NCBI GenBank assembly: GCA_016708905.1
Contig: JADJEV010000005.1
Span: 558,001-622,000, forward strand
Direction: 5' to 3'
DNA length: 64,000 nucleotides
Source: Candidatus Methylophosphatis roskildensis
GTDB taxonomy: Bacteria; Pseudomonadota; Gammaproteobacteria; Burkholderiales; Rhodocyclaceae
Shown here: one piece after another, positions 28,570-37,691 of the stretch
How the letters are laid out: the number at the start of each line of letters is the position of its first letter
Position numbering within the stretch: the stretch's first letter is position 1
The notes under the pieces: generated by a model
The model's database searches: none
The model's input: only the letters and a program-made list of their open reading frames with translations
What the model was told of the DNA's origin: nothing
Made by a program: the position numbers and the translations under genes

Positions 28570-28590
28570 CCTGTATTTTTTGACAGAGAC

Positions 28591-28620
28591 ATTATAGCCC
28601 GATACGGGCCCACGCTGCAA
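28591..28620 (-). promoter_or_regulatory. Promoter of carAB(-greA)
   Basis: On the minus strand TTGCAG (28615-28620) is followed after 18 bp by TATAAT (28591-28596), a near-consensus housekeeping promoter. Transcription would start about 120 bases before carA and run through the leader hairpin. The promoter lies just after the stop codon of the histidine kinase gene. Confidence 0.75.
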
Positions 28621-28633
28621 CGCGGCCGGGCGC

Positions 28634-30964
28634 TCAGGCCGGCTGGCCGCCGGCTTTCAGCGCCGCGAACGCCCCATCGAGATCCACAGCGATGCAATCG
28701 AGCTGATGCAGGGCCTCGGGCAGTTCGGCATTCACCTGGTCCCAGCGGCCGCCCTTGGCCGCGGTTTCGAGTTTCCCCAGGATCTCGGCGACCGCTACCG
28801 CATGAAAGATCATCACGGTACCGCGCATCGTATGGGCACGCGTGGCAAAGCGCTCGATATCGGTGGCAGCGGCGGCAGAGCGCAAGTCACGCTTGTGGGC
28901 ATCATAGTCGCGCAGGAACAGGTCGATCATCCGGCACAGCACCTGCGTATCGCCGCCCAGGGTCTCCAGCGTGCGATCGAGTTCGACGAATCGGGCGGTT
29001 TCCGTGTCGGCCTCGCCACCGTCCGCGTTGCGCGAAATGGCGCCGCTGCGCATCGGGTCGAACTCGCCGGCCTCGACCCGATCGAGAACTGCGTTCAGTT
29101 TGTCCGAACGCAGCGGCTTGGTCAGGTAATCGTCCATGCCCGCCTCGAGGCAGCGCTCGCGGTCGCCAGACATCGCGTGCGCGGTCAGTGCGATGATCGG
29201 CGTTGCGTGCCAGCTGTCGGCATACGCCCAACTGCGTCGCTGCTCGCGCGCACGGATCGCCCGGGTCGCCTCGAACCCGCCCAGCACGGGCATCTGCACG
29301 TCCATCAGGATCGCGTCGAAGCGCTCGCGTTCGAATAGCTCGACCGCTTCGCGGCCATCGTTGGCCAGTGTCACCTTGTGCCCGGCGCGCTCGAGCAGCT
29401 TGACTGCTACCGTCTGATTGACTGGATTGTCCTCTGCCAGCAGCACATGCAGGCGCGACCCCGCGGGCCGCTCGCGCTCGAGCGCGCCGTCGACGTCGAA
29501 CGCCTCGAGCATGAATTTTTCTGGCTGGCGCGCACTGAGCGCCGAGATCAGCGCACCATGCACATCGCCCGGCACGCAAGGCTTGATCAGTCGCGTCCGC
29601 ACGCCGATCTGCTCGCAGCGAAATGCGTCGCGACGCTGGTGCGACGAATCCGTCATCACGATCAGCCGGTCCCGGTATCCCGGGCGACTGGCCAGGCTTT
29701 CCGCAACCGCGAGACCGTCGGGTGCCGGCATTTCGGCGTCGAGCAACAGCAGCGCGTAGGTCTGCCCATCCGACTTTGCCGCCCGCAACGCGGCCAGCGC
29801 CGCTTCGCCGCCAGGCGCGACCGTCGGCCGCAGGCCCCAGCTCGACAGCATGCGGGACAGCGAGCTCGCGGCGCAGGTGTTGTCATCGACGATCAGCACG
29901 GCGAGTCCCGCCAGCGCCGAAAGATCACGACGGGATACGTCTTCCCTGGCAATGCCGAAGCGCGCATCGAACGAGAACACGCTTCCTTTGCCGGGCTCGC
30001 TTCGAACCCCGATATGCCCACCCAATGCGTCGACCAGCCGGCGGCAAATCGCCAGGCCGAGTCCGGTGCCGCCGAAACGGCGAGTGGTTGAACTATCCGC
30101 CTGGGAAAAGGCTTCGAACACGCGTTTCTGTTTGTCGGATTCGATGCCGACGCCGGTGTCCCGAACCGACACCCGCAGCAGACACTGATCGGGCGATCGC
30201 CACTCGCAAGTCACGGCGAGCTCGATCTCGCCGCGCTGGGTGAACTTGATCGCGTTTCCAACCAGGTTCATCACGATCTGCCGCAGGCGGCTCGGGTCGC
30301 CGACCAAGGTGCCTGGAACGTCCGGCGCAATGGAGAGCACGAGTTCGACGCCCTTGTTGTGCGCCCCCAGAGAAATCGTCTTGAGCGTATCGCCGAGCAC
30401 CTGGTCGAGCGCAAAATCAACCTGCTCGAACTCGAGGCGTCCGGCCTCTATCTTGGAGAAATCCAGAATGTCGTTGATGACCGTCAGCAGGGCTTCCGCC
30501 GAACTGCGGGCGGTGTTCAGGTACTCGCGCTGCTCGTCGTCGAGTTGGGTATCGAGTGCCAACTCGGTCATTCCGAGCATGCCGTTGAGCGGCGTGCGGA
30601 TTTCGTGACTCATGTTGGCGAGAAACTCGCTCTTGGCGCGGCTGGCCGCCTCGGCCGCCTCCTTGGCGCGCAACAGCTCCTGCTCGCGCTGACGCGACGG
30701 CCCCTCGGCGCCACTGCGCTCGAGGAATTCGTTCTCGAACCTCGCGTATGCCGAATTGATCCAGCCGATCAGGCGTACGAGACCCCCGCCGAGACGTGCC
30801 GGGTCGATCCGCCCCGCCACCGCATCGGCCAGGAAGCGATCCACCGCAGCATCGTCCGCCAGCGAAAAAGCCCGCCGGATCTGCCCCGACAGCAGACGGC
30901 TCTGCTTCGCGTCGCCAGGTGGCGGCTGGCTTTTGCGGCCGATTCTCGATTCGGCGTCCGACAT
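28634..30964 (-). CDS. Cytoplasmic hybrid histidine kinase with two receiver domains and Hpt
   Basis: This 776-residue protein has no membrane segment. After about 100 residues of unknown sensing role come a HisKA domain (NMSHEIRTPLNGMLG, phospho-His120) and a HATPase domain (NLVGNAIKFT, DTGVGI, FGGTGLGLAI). Two receiver domains follow, with LLLLDAEMP and ILMDVQMPVLGG around the accepting Asp. A C-terminal Hpt-like segment carries AHTMRGT. The layout resembles BarA-type phosphorelay kinases. No response regulator lies next to it, so its output is elsewhere. The ATG at 30964 is chosen because the upstream frame is unrelated sequence. Signal and target are unknown. Confidence 0.9.
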   Translation of the reverse strand: MSDAESRIGRKSQPPPGDAKQSRLLSGQIRRAFSLADDAAVDRFLADAVAGRIDPARLGGGLVRLIGWINSAYARFENEFLERSGAEGPSRQREQELLRAKEAAEAASRAKSEFLANMSHEIRTPLNGMLGMTELALDTQLDDEQREYLNTARSSAEALLTVINDILDFSKIEAGRLEFEQVDFALDQVLGDTLKTISLGAHNKGVELVLSIAPDVPGTLVGDPSRLRQIVMNLVGNAIKFTQRGEIELAVTCEWRSPDQCLLRVSVRDTGVGIESDKQKRVFEAFSQADSSTTRRFGGTGLGLAICRRLVDALGGHIGVRSEPGKGSVFSFDARFGIAREDVSRRDLSALAGLAVLIVDDNTCAASSLSRMLSSWGLRPTVAPGGEAALAALRAAKSDGQTYALLLLDAEMPAPDGLAVAESLASRPGYRDRLIVMTDSSHQRRDAFRCEQIGVRTRLIKPCVPGDVHGALISALSARQPEKFMLEAFDVDGALERERPAGSRLHVLLAEDNPVNQTVAVKLLERAGHKVTLANDGREAVELFERERFDAILMDVQMPVLGGFEATRAIRAREQRRSWAYADSWHATPIIALTAHAMSGDRERCLEAGMDDYLTKPLRSDKLNAVLDRVEAGEFDPMRSGAISRNADGGEADTETARFVELDRTLETLGGDTQVLCRMIDLFLRDYDAHKRDLRSAAAATDIERFATRAHTMRGTVMIFHAVAVAEILGKLETAAKGGRWDQVNAELPEALHQLDCIAVDLDGAFAALKAGGQPA

Positions 30965-31127
30965 AGCGTGTCCTGGGCTGATGCCGCACGAATTACCGCA
31001 CGACAAACGAAAAAACGTTGATGAGTTTACGCTAATACGTCCGGCCGGGATTCCCGCATTGTTTCCTTCGCGACAAATCGTTCTGCGTGTTGAGCCAACA
31101 GCCGAAGCGCCGCAGAATCCCCGCCGA

Positions 31128-31934
31128 TCAACGCAGTCCGAGGACGTCCTGCATGTCGAACAGTCCGCTCTTGCGAGAAGCGAGGAAACGCGCCGCGCGC
31201 AGGCCACCTACTGCGTAGGTCATGCGACTGGCGGACCTGTGGGTGATTTCGATTCGCTCTCCGGTTCCTGCAAAAAGCGCCGTGTGATCGCCGACGATGT
31301 CGCCGCCGCGAACCGTCGCAAAGCCGATGGTGGTCGGGCAGCGCTCGCCGGTTACGCCTTCCCGGCCATAGACCGCACAGTCGGCGAGGTTCCGGCCCAG
31401 CGCCTGTGCGACTACCTCACCCATTCGCAGCGCCGTTCCGGAAGGCGCATCGATCTTGTGGCGGTGGTGCGCCTCGATGATCTCGACGTCGTAGCCGTCG
31501 CTCAACACCCGGGCGGCGACGTCGAGCAGGCGAAACACCAGATTGACGCCGACACTCATGTTCGGCGCGAAGACGATCGGGATGTCCTGGGCAGCCGTCT
31601 CGATCTCGCGCTTGCCCGCGGCATCGAAGCCGGTGGTGCCGATGACCAGCGCCACGCCCCTGTCGCGACACAGCGCCAGATGCCCGAGCGTACCGGCTGG
31701 TCGGGTAAAGTCGATCAGGCATTGCGCAGAACCGATCGCCGAGGCTGCATCGCCGCCGATCGCCACGCCAGTCGCCAACCCGAGCAGTTCGCCGGCATCG
31801 CGGTCGATCGACGGATTTTCCGGCTGGTCGAAGGCCGCCGCGAGCCGCATGTCGTCGGCATTGAGAACCGCTTCGACCAAGGTACGGCCCATGCGCCCGG
31901 TCGCGCCTGCGATTGCGATGCCAATCCTGTTCAT
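31128..31934 (-). CDS. dapB: 4-Hydroxy-tetrahydrodipicolinate reductase DapB
   Basis: DapB makes tetrahydrodipicolinate on the route to diaminopimelate and lysine. The 268-residue protein has the NAD(P) loop IAGATGRMGRTL, FTRPAGTLGHL, VIGTTGFDAAG, the active-site region IEAHHRHKIDAPSGTALRMGE and the C-terminal GLRAARFLASRKSGLFDMQDVLGL. The start at 31934 (MNRIGIAIAG) has a GGGA ribosome-binding site and the correct length. It follows bamE by about 80 bp; fur lies on the other side, a conserved Betaproteobacterial neighbourhood. Confidence 0.97.
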   Translation of the reverse strand: MNRIGIAIAGATGRMGRTLVEAVLNADDMRLAAAFDQPENPSIDRDAGELLGLATGVAIGGDAASAIGSAQCLIDFTRPAGTLGHLALCRDRGVALVIGTTGFDAAGKREIETAAQDIPIVFAPNMSVGVNLVFRLLDVAARVLSDGYDVEIIEAHHRHKIDAPSGTALRMGEVVAQALGRNLADCAVYGREGVTGERCPTTIGFATVRGGDIVGDHTALFAGTGERIEITHRSASRMTYAVGGLRAARFLASRKSGLFDMQDVLGLR

Positions 31935-32013
31935 ACGAGATTCCCTGATCTGACAAGTGCCGCCGAAAAAAAGCGGGCGGACGCCGTTCGGCAGATTGCC
32001 GCTGGACTGCGGC

Positions 32014-32484
32014 TCAGCTGCCTGGCTCGTCGGCCGGTGCGGATTTTGGCTCGAGTTTGGGTTCGACCGGCGGCTTGCCGTCGGCGCCAATCTCGATCAC
32101 CTTCGGCGCAGCCTGCGGTTGCCCATCCGCTGCTTCGGCACCGGCGGCCCCGCTGGCCACCACATCGCCGCCGACCCGCACGAGCTTGCCCTGGTCGAAG
32201 AAGACGGAAAGGTGCCGCTGCTGAACGTCACCCCGGCCGGGCTTGAAACGATAGACATAATCCCAGCGCTCGCCATGGAAAATGTCGGTTACCAGCGGCG
32301 TTCCGAGGGCGAAACGAACCTGATCCTTGGTCATGCCCGGCTTTAGTTGCGCCACCATGTCCTGGGTAACGTAGTTTCCCTGGCGAATATCGACCAGATA
32401 GGGATTGAGATACTGGGTAACCGAGCAAGCCGGCAACACCAGGCTGTATAAGACGAGGCTTGCGAGGACGGCGGATGACTTCAT
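32014..32484 (-). CDS. bamE: Outer membrane assembly lipoprotein BamE (SmpA)
   Basis: BamE is a small lipoprotein of the beta-barrel assembly machine in the outer membrane. The 156-residue precursor has a lipobox SLVLPACS with the lipidated Cys at residue 20. The SmpA/OmlA domain follows (GNYVTQDMVAQLKPGMTKDQVRFALGTP, WDYVYRF). After residue 110 comes a long Ala/Pro/Glu-rich tail not seen in E. coli BamE. It is divergent from fur, with a 124-bp gap between them that should hold both promoters; I could not place a clear Fur box there. Confidence 0.93.
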   Translation of the reverse strand: MKSSAVLASLVLYSLVLPACSVTQYLNPYLVDIRQGNYVTQDMVAQLKPGMTKDQVRFALGTPLVTDIFHGERWDYVYRFKPGRGDVQQRHLSVFFDQGKLVRVGGDVVASGAAGAEAADGQPQAAPKVIEIGADGKPPVEPKLEPKSAPADEPGS

Positions 32485-32608
32485 CGGGCTGGGCTGGCAA
32501 CCGGCTGGCGAGGCATGAATGGAGTGGCCGCCCGAACTGACGCAGCGGCTCGCGGAATGCGCAAAACTATATCATAATCAGTCCCTTCTTCTGCCGCTCT
32601 GGTGAGCC

Positions 32609-33052
32609 ATGTCCAACTCGCAGAACCTCAAGAACATCGGCCTCAAGGCGACGTTTCCGCGCCTGAAGATTCTTGACCTGTTCCAGACGACCGACATGCG
32701 CCACATGACGGCCGAGGACGTCTACAAACACCTGATCACCGATGGCATGGACATCGGGCTGGCGACGGTCTATCGCGTGCTGACCCAGTTCGAGCAGGCC
32801 GGACTGCTGGTACGCCACTACTTCGAGTCCGGCAAGGCCGTTTTCGAGCTCAACGAAGGCAAGCATCACGACCACCTGGTCTGCCTGCAATGCGGCAGGC
32901 TGGAGGAGTTCTACGACGCGGAAATCGAGGCGCGCCAGCAGCGCATCGCCACCGAACGCGGTTATACCGTGCACGACCACGCGCTTTATCTGTACGTCGA
33001 CTGCGTCAAGCCCGACTGCCCAAACAAGAGAGGCGGCCCGCACAGCGCCTGA
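32609..33052 (+). CDS. fur: Ferric uptake regulator Fur
   Basis: Fur is the iron-responsive repressor. The 147-residue protein has a winged-helix DNA-binding part (GLKATFPRLKILDLF, TAEDVYKHL, GLATVYRVLTQFEQAGLL) and the metal sites HHDHLVCLQCG and YVDCVKPDCP near the end. It is divergent from bamE and followed by a Mn-efflux-like gene, which fits a metal-homeostasis setting. Length and features are normal. Confidence 0.97.
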   Translation: MSNSQNLKNIGLKATFPRLKILDLFQTTDMRHMTAEDVYKHLITDGMDIGLATVYRVLTQFEQAGLLVRHYFESGKAVFELNEGKHHDHLVCLQCGRLEEFYDAEIEARQQRIATERGYTVHDHALYLYVDCVKPDCPNKRGGPHSA

Positions 33053-33146
33053 GGCGTGAAGTCGCGCCATATCAGTCCGGCCAGGCGGGCGGGCGCCTCC
33101 CCTGCGAACGCCCCGATTCATCGAAACCTCACGCCCCCACGCCGGG

Positions 33147-33719
33147 ATGTTCGAAGCATTCGCGACATCGACCCTGCTGGTCGCCCTCGCCGAGATCGGC
33201 GACAAGACGCAGTTGCTGTCTTTCCTACTCGCTGCCCGGTTGCGCAAACCCTGGCCGATCATTCTGGGCATCCTGGTCGCCACCCTGGCCAACCATGCGC
33301 TGGCCGGATCGCTCGGTGTGTGGCTCGCCCGATTGCTGCCCGACGGCTGGCTCGCGTGGATCGTCGGCCTGACCTTCATCGGCTTCGGTCTGTGGGCGCT
33401 GTGGCCCGACAAGCTGGATCAGGAGCTGGCGGTACACCCGGCCGGCGCCTTCGTCACCACGACCATCGCCTTCTTTCTGGCCGAGATGGGCGACAAGACC
33501 CAGCTGGCGACCGTGGCGCTGGGCGCGCGCTTCGAATCCCTCGTCGCCGTGGTGACCGGCACGACTCTCGGCATGATGATCGCCAACGTGCCGGCCGTGC
33601 TGGTCGGTGAAACGCTGGCCAGGAAATGCCCGCTCGGCGCCATGCGATTCGCCGCCGCCGGCCTGTTCATCGTCACCGGCCTCGTGACCCTCCACGCCGC
33701 ACCGGCAACGCTGCCGTAG
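33147..33719 (+). CDS. TMEM165/GDT1 (UPF0016) family Mn2+ exporter-like protein
   Basis: This 190-residue membrane protein has six hydrophobic segments in two halves, each with the family motif: LAEIGDKTQLLSF near the start and LAEMGDKTQLATV in the second half. Relatives in bacteria (MneA/YebN-like functions) and eukaryotes export Mn2+ or exchange Ca2+/H+. It follows fur by about 95 bp, so iron or manganese control is plausible but not shown. Identity of the family is clear; the substrate is inferred. Confidence 0.88.
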   Translation: MFEAFATSTLLVALAEIGDKTQLLSFLLAARLRKPWPIILGILVATLANHALAGSLGVWLARLLPDGWLAWIVGLTFIGFGLWALWPDKLDQELAVHPAGAFVTTTIAFFLAEMGDKTQLATVALGARFESLVAVVTGTTLGMMIANVPAVLVGETLARKCPLGAMRFAAAGLFIVTGLVTLHAAPATLP

Positions 33720-33744
33720 GTGAGCGCGACGGCCTCGCCGGCGG

Positions 33745-35403
33745 TCAGCCCGACGATCCGAGCATTTCCTGGGCGTGGCGGCGGGTGGTGTTGGTGATCT
33801 TCACGCCACCCAACATGCGCGCGATCTCCTCGATTCGCCCCTGCTCGTCGAGTCGGGTCACGCGCGACAACACCTCAGTGCCGTCTTGCTGCTTGGCGAT
33901 CGACCACTGCCAATGGGCTTGCGCTGCCACCTGCGGCAGGTGCGTCACGCACAGCACCTGGCGCTCCTTGCCCAGCGCCCGCAACAGCCGCCCGACGACC
34001 TCGGCCACACCGCCGCCGATGCCGACATCGACCTCGTCGAAAATGAGCGTCGGAACTGCTGCGCTGCGGCTGGTGATAACCTGGACGGCCAGACCGATGC
34101 GCGACAACTCGCCGCCCGAGGCCACCTTGGCCAGAGGTCGCAGCGGCTGGTTCAGGTTGGCCGCCACCAGGAACTCGACGTTCTCGAGTCCGTAGGACGC
34201 ACCGCTGTCGACCGCAGGCAGCGCGATCTCGAACCTGCTTCCGGCCAGTGCGAGTTCCTGCATCGCCGCGGTCACTGCTGCCGACAACTCGCCAGCGACC
34301 CTGGCGCGCGCCTGCGACAGACGGCCTGCCGCCTGGCGGAAGGCCGCGGCGGCTTCCTGCTCGCGCTGCGCCAGCAGCGCCGGATCGGAAAGTGCCTGCA
34401 TTTCATCCAGCCGCGCCGCCAGTTGCGCGCGCACCGCCGGCATTTCGTCAGGGGTCGTGCGGTGCTTGCGGGCAGCGGATTGCACGGCGTCGATGCGTGC
34501 ATCGAGTTCCGCCAGCCGGGCCGGATCGAGCTCGAGCCGGTCGCGGTAGCGACGCAGCGCATGCGCCGCTTCGTCGAGCTGGATTGCCGCACCGGCGAGC
34601 AAGGCCTGCGCCTCGACCAGTTCCGCATCGACCTCGGCCAGTTGGACGATGCGCGCGGCAATTCGCGAAATCGCCGGTGCGGCCGCCGCGTCGCCTTCGC
34701 TGGTCACGGCCAGCGCCTCTGCCACACCCTCGAGCAGACTGGCCGCGTGGCCGAGACGCCGCTGTTCCGCCAGCGTCGCCTGCCACTCCTCGGGCACGAA
34801 TGCGAGGGCGTCGAGCTCCTTCAGTTGCCACACCGCCAGCTCGCGTTCGCGCGCCAGACTCTGCGACTGGTGCTCCGCCTGCTCACGCGCCTCGGCCAGA
34901 CGCCGCCATTCGCGATGCAGCCCGGCCACCTCGCGCGCCAGCTCGGACTGCCCGCCGTGGGCATCGAGCAGGGCGCGTTGCGCATCGCTGCGCAACAATG
35001 CGTGATGCGCGTTCTGGCCATGGATGTCGGCGAGCAGATCGCCGATGTCGCGCAACTGTGCGGCCGTCGCGGGTGAGCCATTGATGTAGCCGCGCGAGCG
35101 GCCCGAGGCTTCGATTACGCGGCGCAGCAGGCAGAGGCCATCGCTTGCGAGGTCGTTGTCGGCAAGCCAGACGACTGCTGGGGATCGGTCGTCGAGTTCG
35201 AACTCCGCGGCGATATCGGCCTGCTTGCAGCCAACGCGCACGACGCTGGCTTCGGCACGATCGCCGAGCGCCAGCGCCAGCGCGTCGACCAGGATCGATT
35301 TGCCGGCACCGGTTTCACCGGTCAGGGCGCCGAAGCCTGATTCGAATTCGAGCTCGAGGCGGTCGACAATGACGAAATCGCGGATGGTGAGACGGCGCAA
35401 CAT
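33745..35403 (-). CDS. recN: DNA repair protein RecN
   Basis: RecN is an SMC-like ATPase that helps join broken DNA during recombinational repair. The 552-residue protein has Walker A GETGAGKSILVDALALAL near the start, a long central coiled coil (about residues 160-360), and the C-terminal ABC part with KVASGGELSRIGLAVQV and PTLIFDEVDVGIGG. The start at 35403 (MLRRLTIRDFVIVD) is the family N-terminus; the longer frame extends back into nadK. It begins 20 bp after the nadK stop, so the two form an operon. Confidence 0.97.
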   Translation of the reverse strand: MLRRLTIRDFVIVDRLELEFESGFGALTGETGAGKSILVDALALALGDRAEASVVRVGCKQADIAAEFELDDRSPAVVWLADNDLASDGLCLLRRVIEASGRSRGYINGSPATAAQLRDIGDLLADIHGQNAHHALLRSDAQRALLDAHGGQSELAREVAGLHREWRRLAEAREQAEHQSQSLARERELAVWQLKELDALAFVPEEWQATLAEQRRLGHAASLLEGVAEALAVTSEGDAAAAPAISRIAARIVQLAEVDAELVEAQALLAGAAIQLDEAAHALRRYRDRLELDPARLAELDARIDAVQSAARKHRTTPDEMPAVRAQLAARLDEMQALSDPALLAQREQEAAAAFRQAAGRLSQARARVAGELSAAVTAAMQELALAGSRFEIALPAVDSGASYGLENVEFLVAANLNQPLRPLAKVASGGELSRIGLAVQVITSRSAAVPTLIFDEVDVGIGGGVAEVVGRLLRALGKERQVLCVTHLPQVAAQAHWQWSIAKQQDGTEVLSRVTRLDEQGRIEEIARMLGGVKITNTTRRHAQEMLGSSG

Positions 35404-35423
35404 GAAGGGGACGAAACGAAGTC

Positions 35424-36311
35424 CTACGACGGGTAACGCGGCGCCTCGGACCAGCGCAGCTTCTCGCGCAGCATGGCGAAGTAGCTGTAGCTTTCGGGAT
35501 GCAGCAGGGTGATCGCGTGGCGCGAGCGGGCGACGCGGATCTCGTCGCCGCCGGCCAGGTCGATGTGCGTCTGGCCGTCGCAGTAGAGCCGCGCGTCGTA
35601 TTGCGGCGTGACCCGGATGTCGATGACGCTGGTCTCGCTGACGGTGATCGGCCGCGCAGTCAGTGCATGCGGGCACAGCGGCACCAGCGCGATGCCGGCC
35701 ACTGCCGGCTGCAGGATCGGGCCGTTGGCCGACAGAGCGTAGGCAGTCGAGCCGGTGGGCGTGGCGACGATGAAGCCGTCCGAGCGCTGGTTGTAGATGA
35801 ATTCGCCGTCGATCGTGACCTCGAACTCGATCATGCGGCCGGCATCACCCTTGTTGAGTACCACGTCGTTGAGCGCCAGCGCCTGGTCGATCAGCCGGCC
35901 GTCCCGCCGCACCGCGGCTTCGAGCAGGATGCGTGTCTCGCGCCGATAGCGGCCGTCGAGCAGTTCGCCGATGCGCTCGGTCATTTCGTCACGCGCGATG
36001 TCGGTCATGAAGCCGAGCCTGCCCTGGTTGATGCCGACCAGCGGCACCGCGCTGGCTGCCAGCCTGCGGGCGGTTGCCAGCATCGTGCCGTCGCCGCCGA
36101 TGACGATCGCCATGTCGGCGCGCCCGGCGATCTCCTCGTAGCTCGCTTCCTCGAAGCCCGGCGCATCCGCCGCGGCGGCCGTATCGCGCTCGACCAGGAC
36201 ATCGAGATCGCGGCCACGCAGATAGGCGATCAGGGTCAGCAGTGCCTCGGTGACTTCGGGCGCCTGGTATTTGCCGATCACGGCAATCGTGCGAAAGCCG
36301 CCGGGACTCAT
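35424..36311 (-). CDS. nadK: NAD kinase
   Basis: NadK phosphorylates NAD+ to NADP+. The 295-residue protein has the GGDGTM motif in VIGGDGTMLATARR, the second motif LGFMTDI, and the NAD-binding NKGDAGRMIEFEVTIDG and VATPTGSTAYALSANGPI stretches. The start at 36311 (MSPGGFRTIAVIGKY) gives normal length. It is divergent from hrcA with a gap of about 200 bp and cotranscribed with recN. Confidence 0.97.
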   Translation of the reverse strand: MSPGGFRTIAVIGKYQAPEVTEALLTLIAYLRGRDLDVLVERDTAAAADAPGFEEASYEEIAGRADMAIVIGGDGTMLATARRLAASAVPLVGINQGRLGFMTDIARDEMTERIGELLDGRYRRETRILLEAAVRRDGRLIDQALALNDVVLNKGDAGRMIEFEVTIDGEFIYNQRSDGFIVATPTGSTAYALSANGPILQPAVAGIALVPLCPHALTARPITVSETSVIDIRVTPQYDARLYCDGQTHIDLAGGDEIRVARSRHAITLLHPESYSYFAMLREKLRWSEAPRYPS

Positions 36312-36518
36312 CGTGCGGCGCGGACCCGCGGGCGCACGATCATGGTCGCTCGCGGTTCGGCGCTGTCGGGCCAAAGGGTGAGACGTGTCATGCGCGGCAT
36401 TAAACCACAATTGCCGGACCCGGCGGCGCCTGTCGCGGGCAGTGAAAATTCCTTAGAATGCAGCCATCTACCTGTTACTCTGCTGGCTGTCCTTTCGGCT
36501 GCAGTTTTGGCTTTTCCC

Positions 36519-37538
36519 ATGCTCGACGAACGCGCCCGCATTCTGCTCAAGACGCTGATCGAACACTACATCGTGGACGGTCAACCGGTCGGCTCGCGCG
36601 CCCTCGCAAGGTTTTCCGGACTTGATCTGTCGCCGGCGACCATCCGCAACGTCATGTCGGACCTCGAAGAGCAGGGCTATATCGCCAGCCCGCACACCTC
36701 GGCCGGGCGGGTGCCGACGGCGCGCGGCTACCGCATTTTCGTCGACTCGCTGCTCACCGTGCGGCCGATGGGGCGCGACCAGATTCAGGAGGTCGAGCAC
36801 CATCTGCATCCCGATCAGCCGCAGCGCGTGATCAGTACCGCCTCGCAGTTGCTGTCCGAGCTGACGCAGTTTGCTGGCGTGGTCGTCACACCACGGCGCA
36901 AGACGACCCAGATTCGCCAGATCGAGTTCCTCAGCCTGGGCGAGAAACGCATCCTGCTGATCATCGTCACCACCGACGGCGACGTGCAGAACCGTATCCT
37001 GTTCACTCAGCGCGATTACAGCGCGTCCGAACTGGTGAGCGCAGCCAATTACCTGAGCCAGAACTTCGCCGGACTGGAATTCGCCGAGATCCGCAATCGC
37101 GTGCGCGACGAACTCAACCAGTTGCGCAGCGACATGAGCGAACTGATGACCGCGGCAGTCGAGTTCGGCAGCGAGTCGTTCAACGACGTGCGCTCGAGCT
37201 ACGTGCTGTCGGGCGAGCGCAACCTGCTCGAAGTGGAAGACCTGTCGTCGAACATGCGCCGCTTGCGTGAGTTGTTCGCGCTGTTCGAACAGCGCACCGG
37301 ACTGCTGCAGTTGCTCGACATTTCAAATCGGGCCGACGGCGTGCAGATCTTCATCGGCGGCGAGTCGGGCTTGGCGCCGCTCGACGAATGCAGCGTCATC
37401 ACCGCACCCTACGAGGTCGATGGCCAGGTGGTCGGCTCGGTCGGCGTGATCGGCCCGACCCGCATGGCCTATGAACGGGTGATTCCGATCGTCGATATCA
37501 CGGCCAGGCTGCTGTCCAGCGCGCTGAGTCGGCATTGA
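36519..37538 (+). CDS. hrcA: Heat-inducible transcription repressor HrcA
   Basis: HrcA represses class I heat-shock operons by binding CIRCE and is kept active by GroESL. The 339-residue protein has the N-terminal winged helix (LDERARILLKTLIEHYIVDG, SPATIRNVMSDLEEQGYI, HTSAGRVPTARGYR) and the GAF-like core (RNLLEVEDLSSNM, VITAPYEVDGQVVGSVGVIGPTRMAY). The start ATG at 36519 is the family start; the frame remains open far upstream over nadK without meaning. A perfect CIRCE in the window lies before groS, and none is visible before grpE, dnaK or hrcA itself. Confidence 0.97.
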   Translation: MLDERARILLKTLIEHYIVDGQPVGSRALARFSGLDLSPATIRNVMSDLEEQGYIASPHTSAGRVPTARGYRIFVDSLLTVRPMGRDQIQEVEHHLHPDQPQRVISTASQLLSELTQFAGVVVTPRRKTTQIRQIEFLSLGEKRILLIIVTTDGDVQNRILFTQRDYSASELVSAANYLSQNFAGLEFAEIRNRVRDELNQLRSDMSELMTAAVEFGSESFNDVRSSYVLSGERNLLEVEDLSSNMRRLRELFALFEQRTGLLQLLDISNRADGVQIFIGGESGLAPLDECSVITAPYEVDGQVVGSVGVIGPTRMAYERVIPIVDITARLLSSALSRH

Positions 37539-37550
37539 CCGTCGGCCCTG

Positions 37551-37664
37551 CCCTGCGAGCCGCATGGAATGGCGATCTACGCATGTACTTGCCTGATATC
37601 GTTTGTTCATGCGCCTTCGCGGCCCATAGCCCGCAAGATACCCGTCCCGTCTGGCCCGCAGGCC
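37551..37664 (+). repeat. Structured intergenic repeat, copy 3
   Basis: Immediately after hrcA the core GCATGGAATGGCGATCT begins at 37562. The shared end CCGTCCCGTCTGG lies at 37642, exactly the same 80-bp spacing as in copy 1. It closes with CCCGCAGGCC. An inner CGCATG / CATGCG pair adds structure. Confidence 0.75.
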
Positions 37665-37691
37665 AGCGGACTGTTTAGCCCAAACCCAGCC

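Noticed and set aside
32485..32608. Possible Fur box or promoter in the bamE-fur gap
   Set aside because: An AT-rich stretch around 32567-32580 looks slightly like a Fur box but matches too poorly to report.
35499..36518. Upstream extension of the hrcA frame
   Set aside because: It runs over nadK on the other strand; the HrcA family starts at MLDERARILL.
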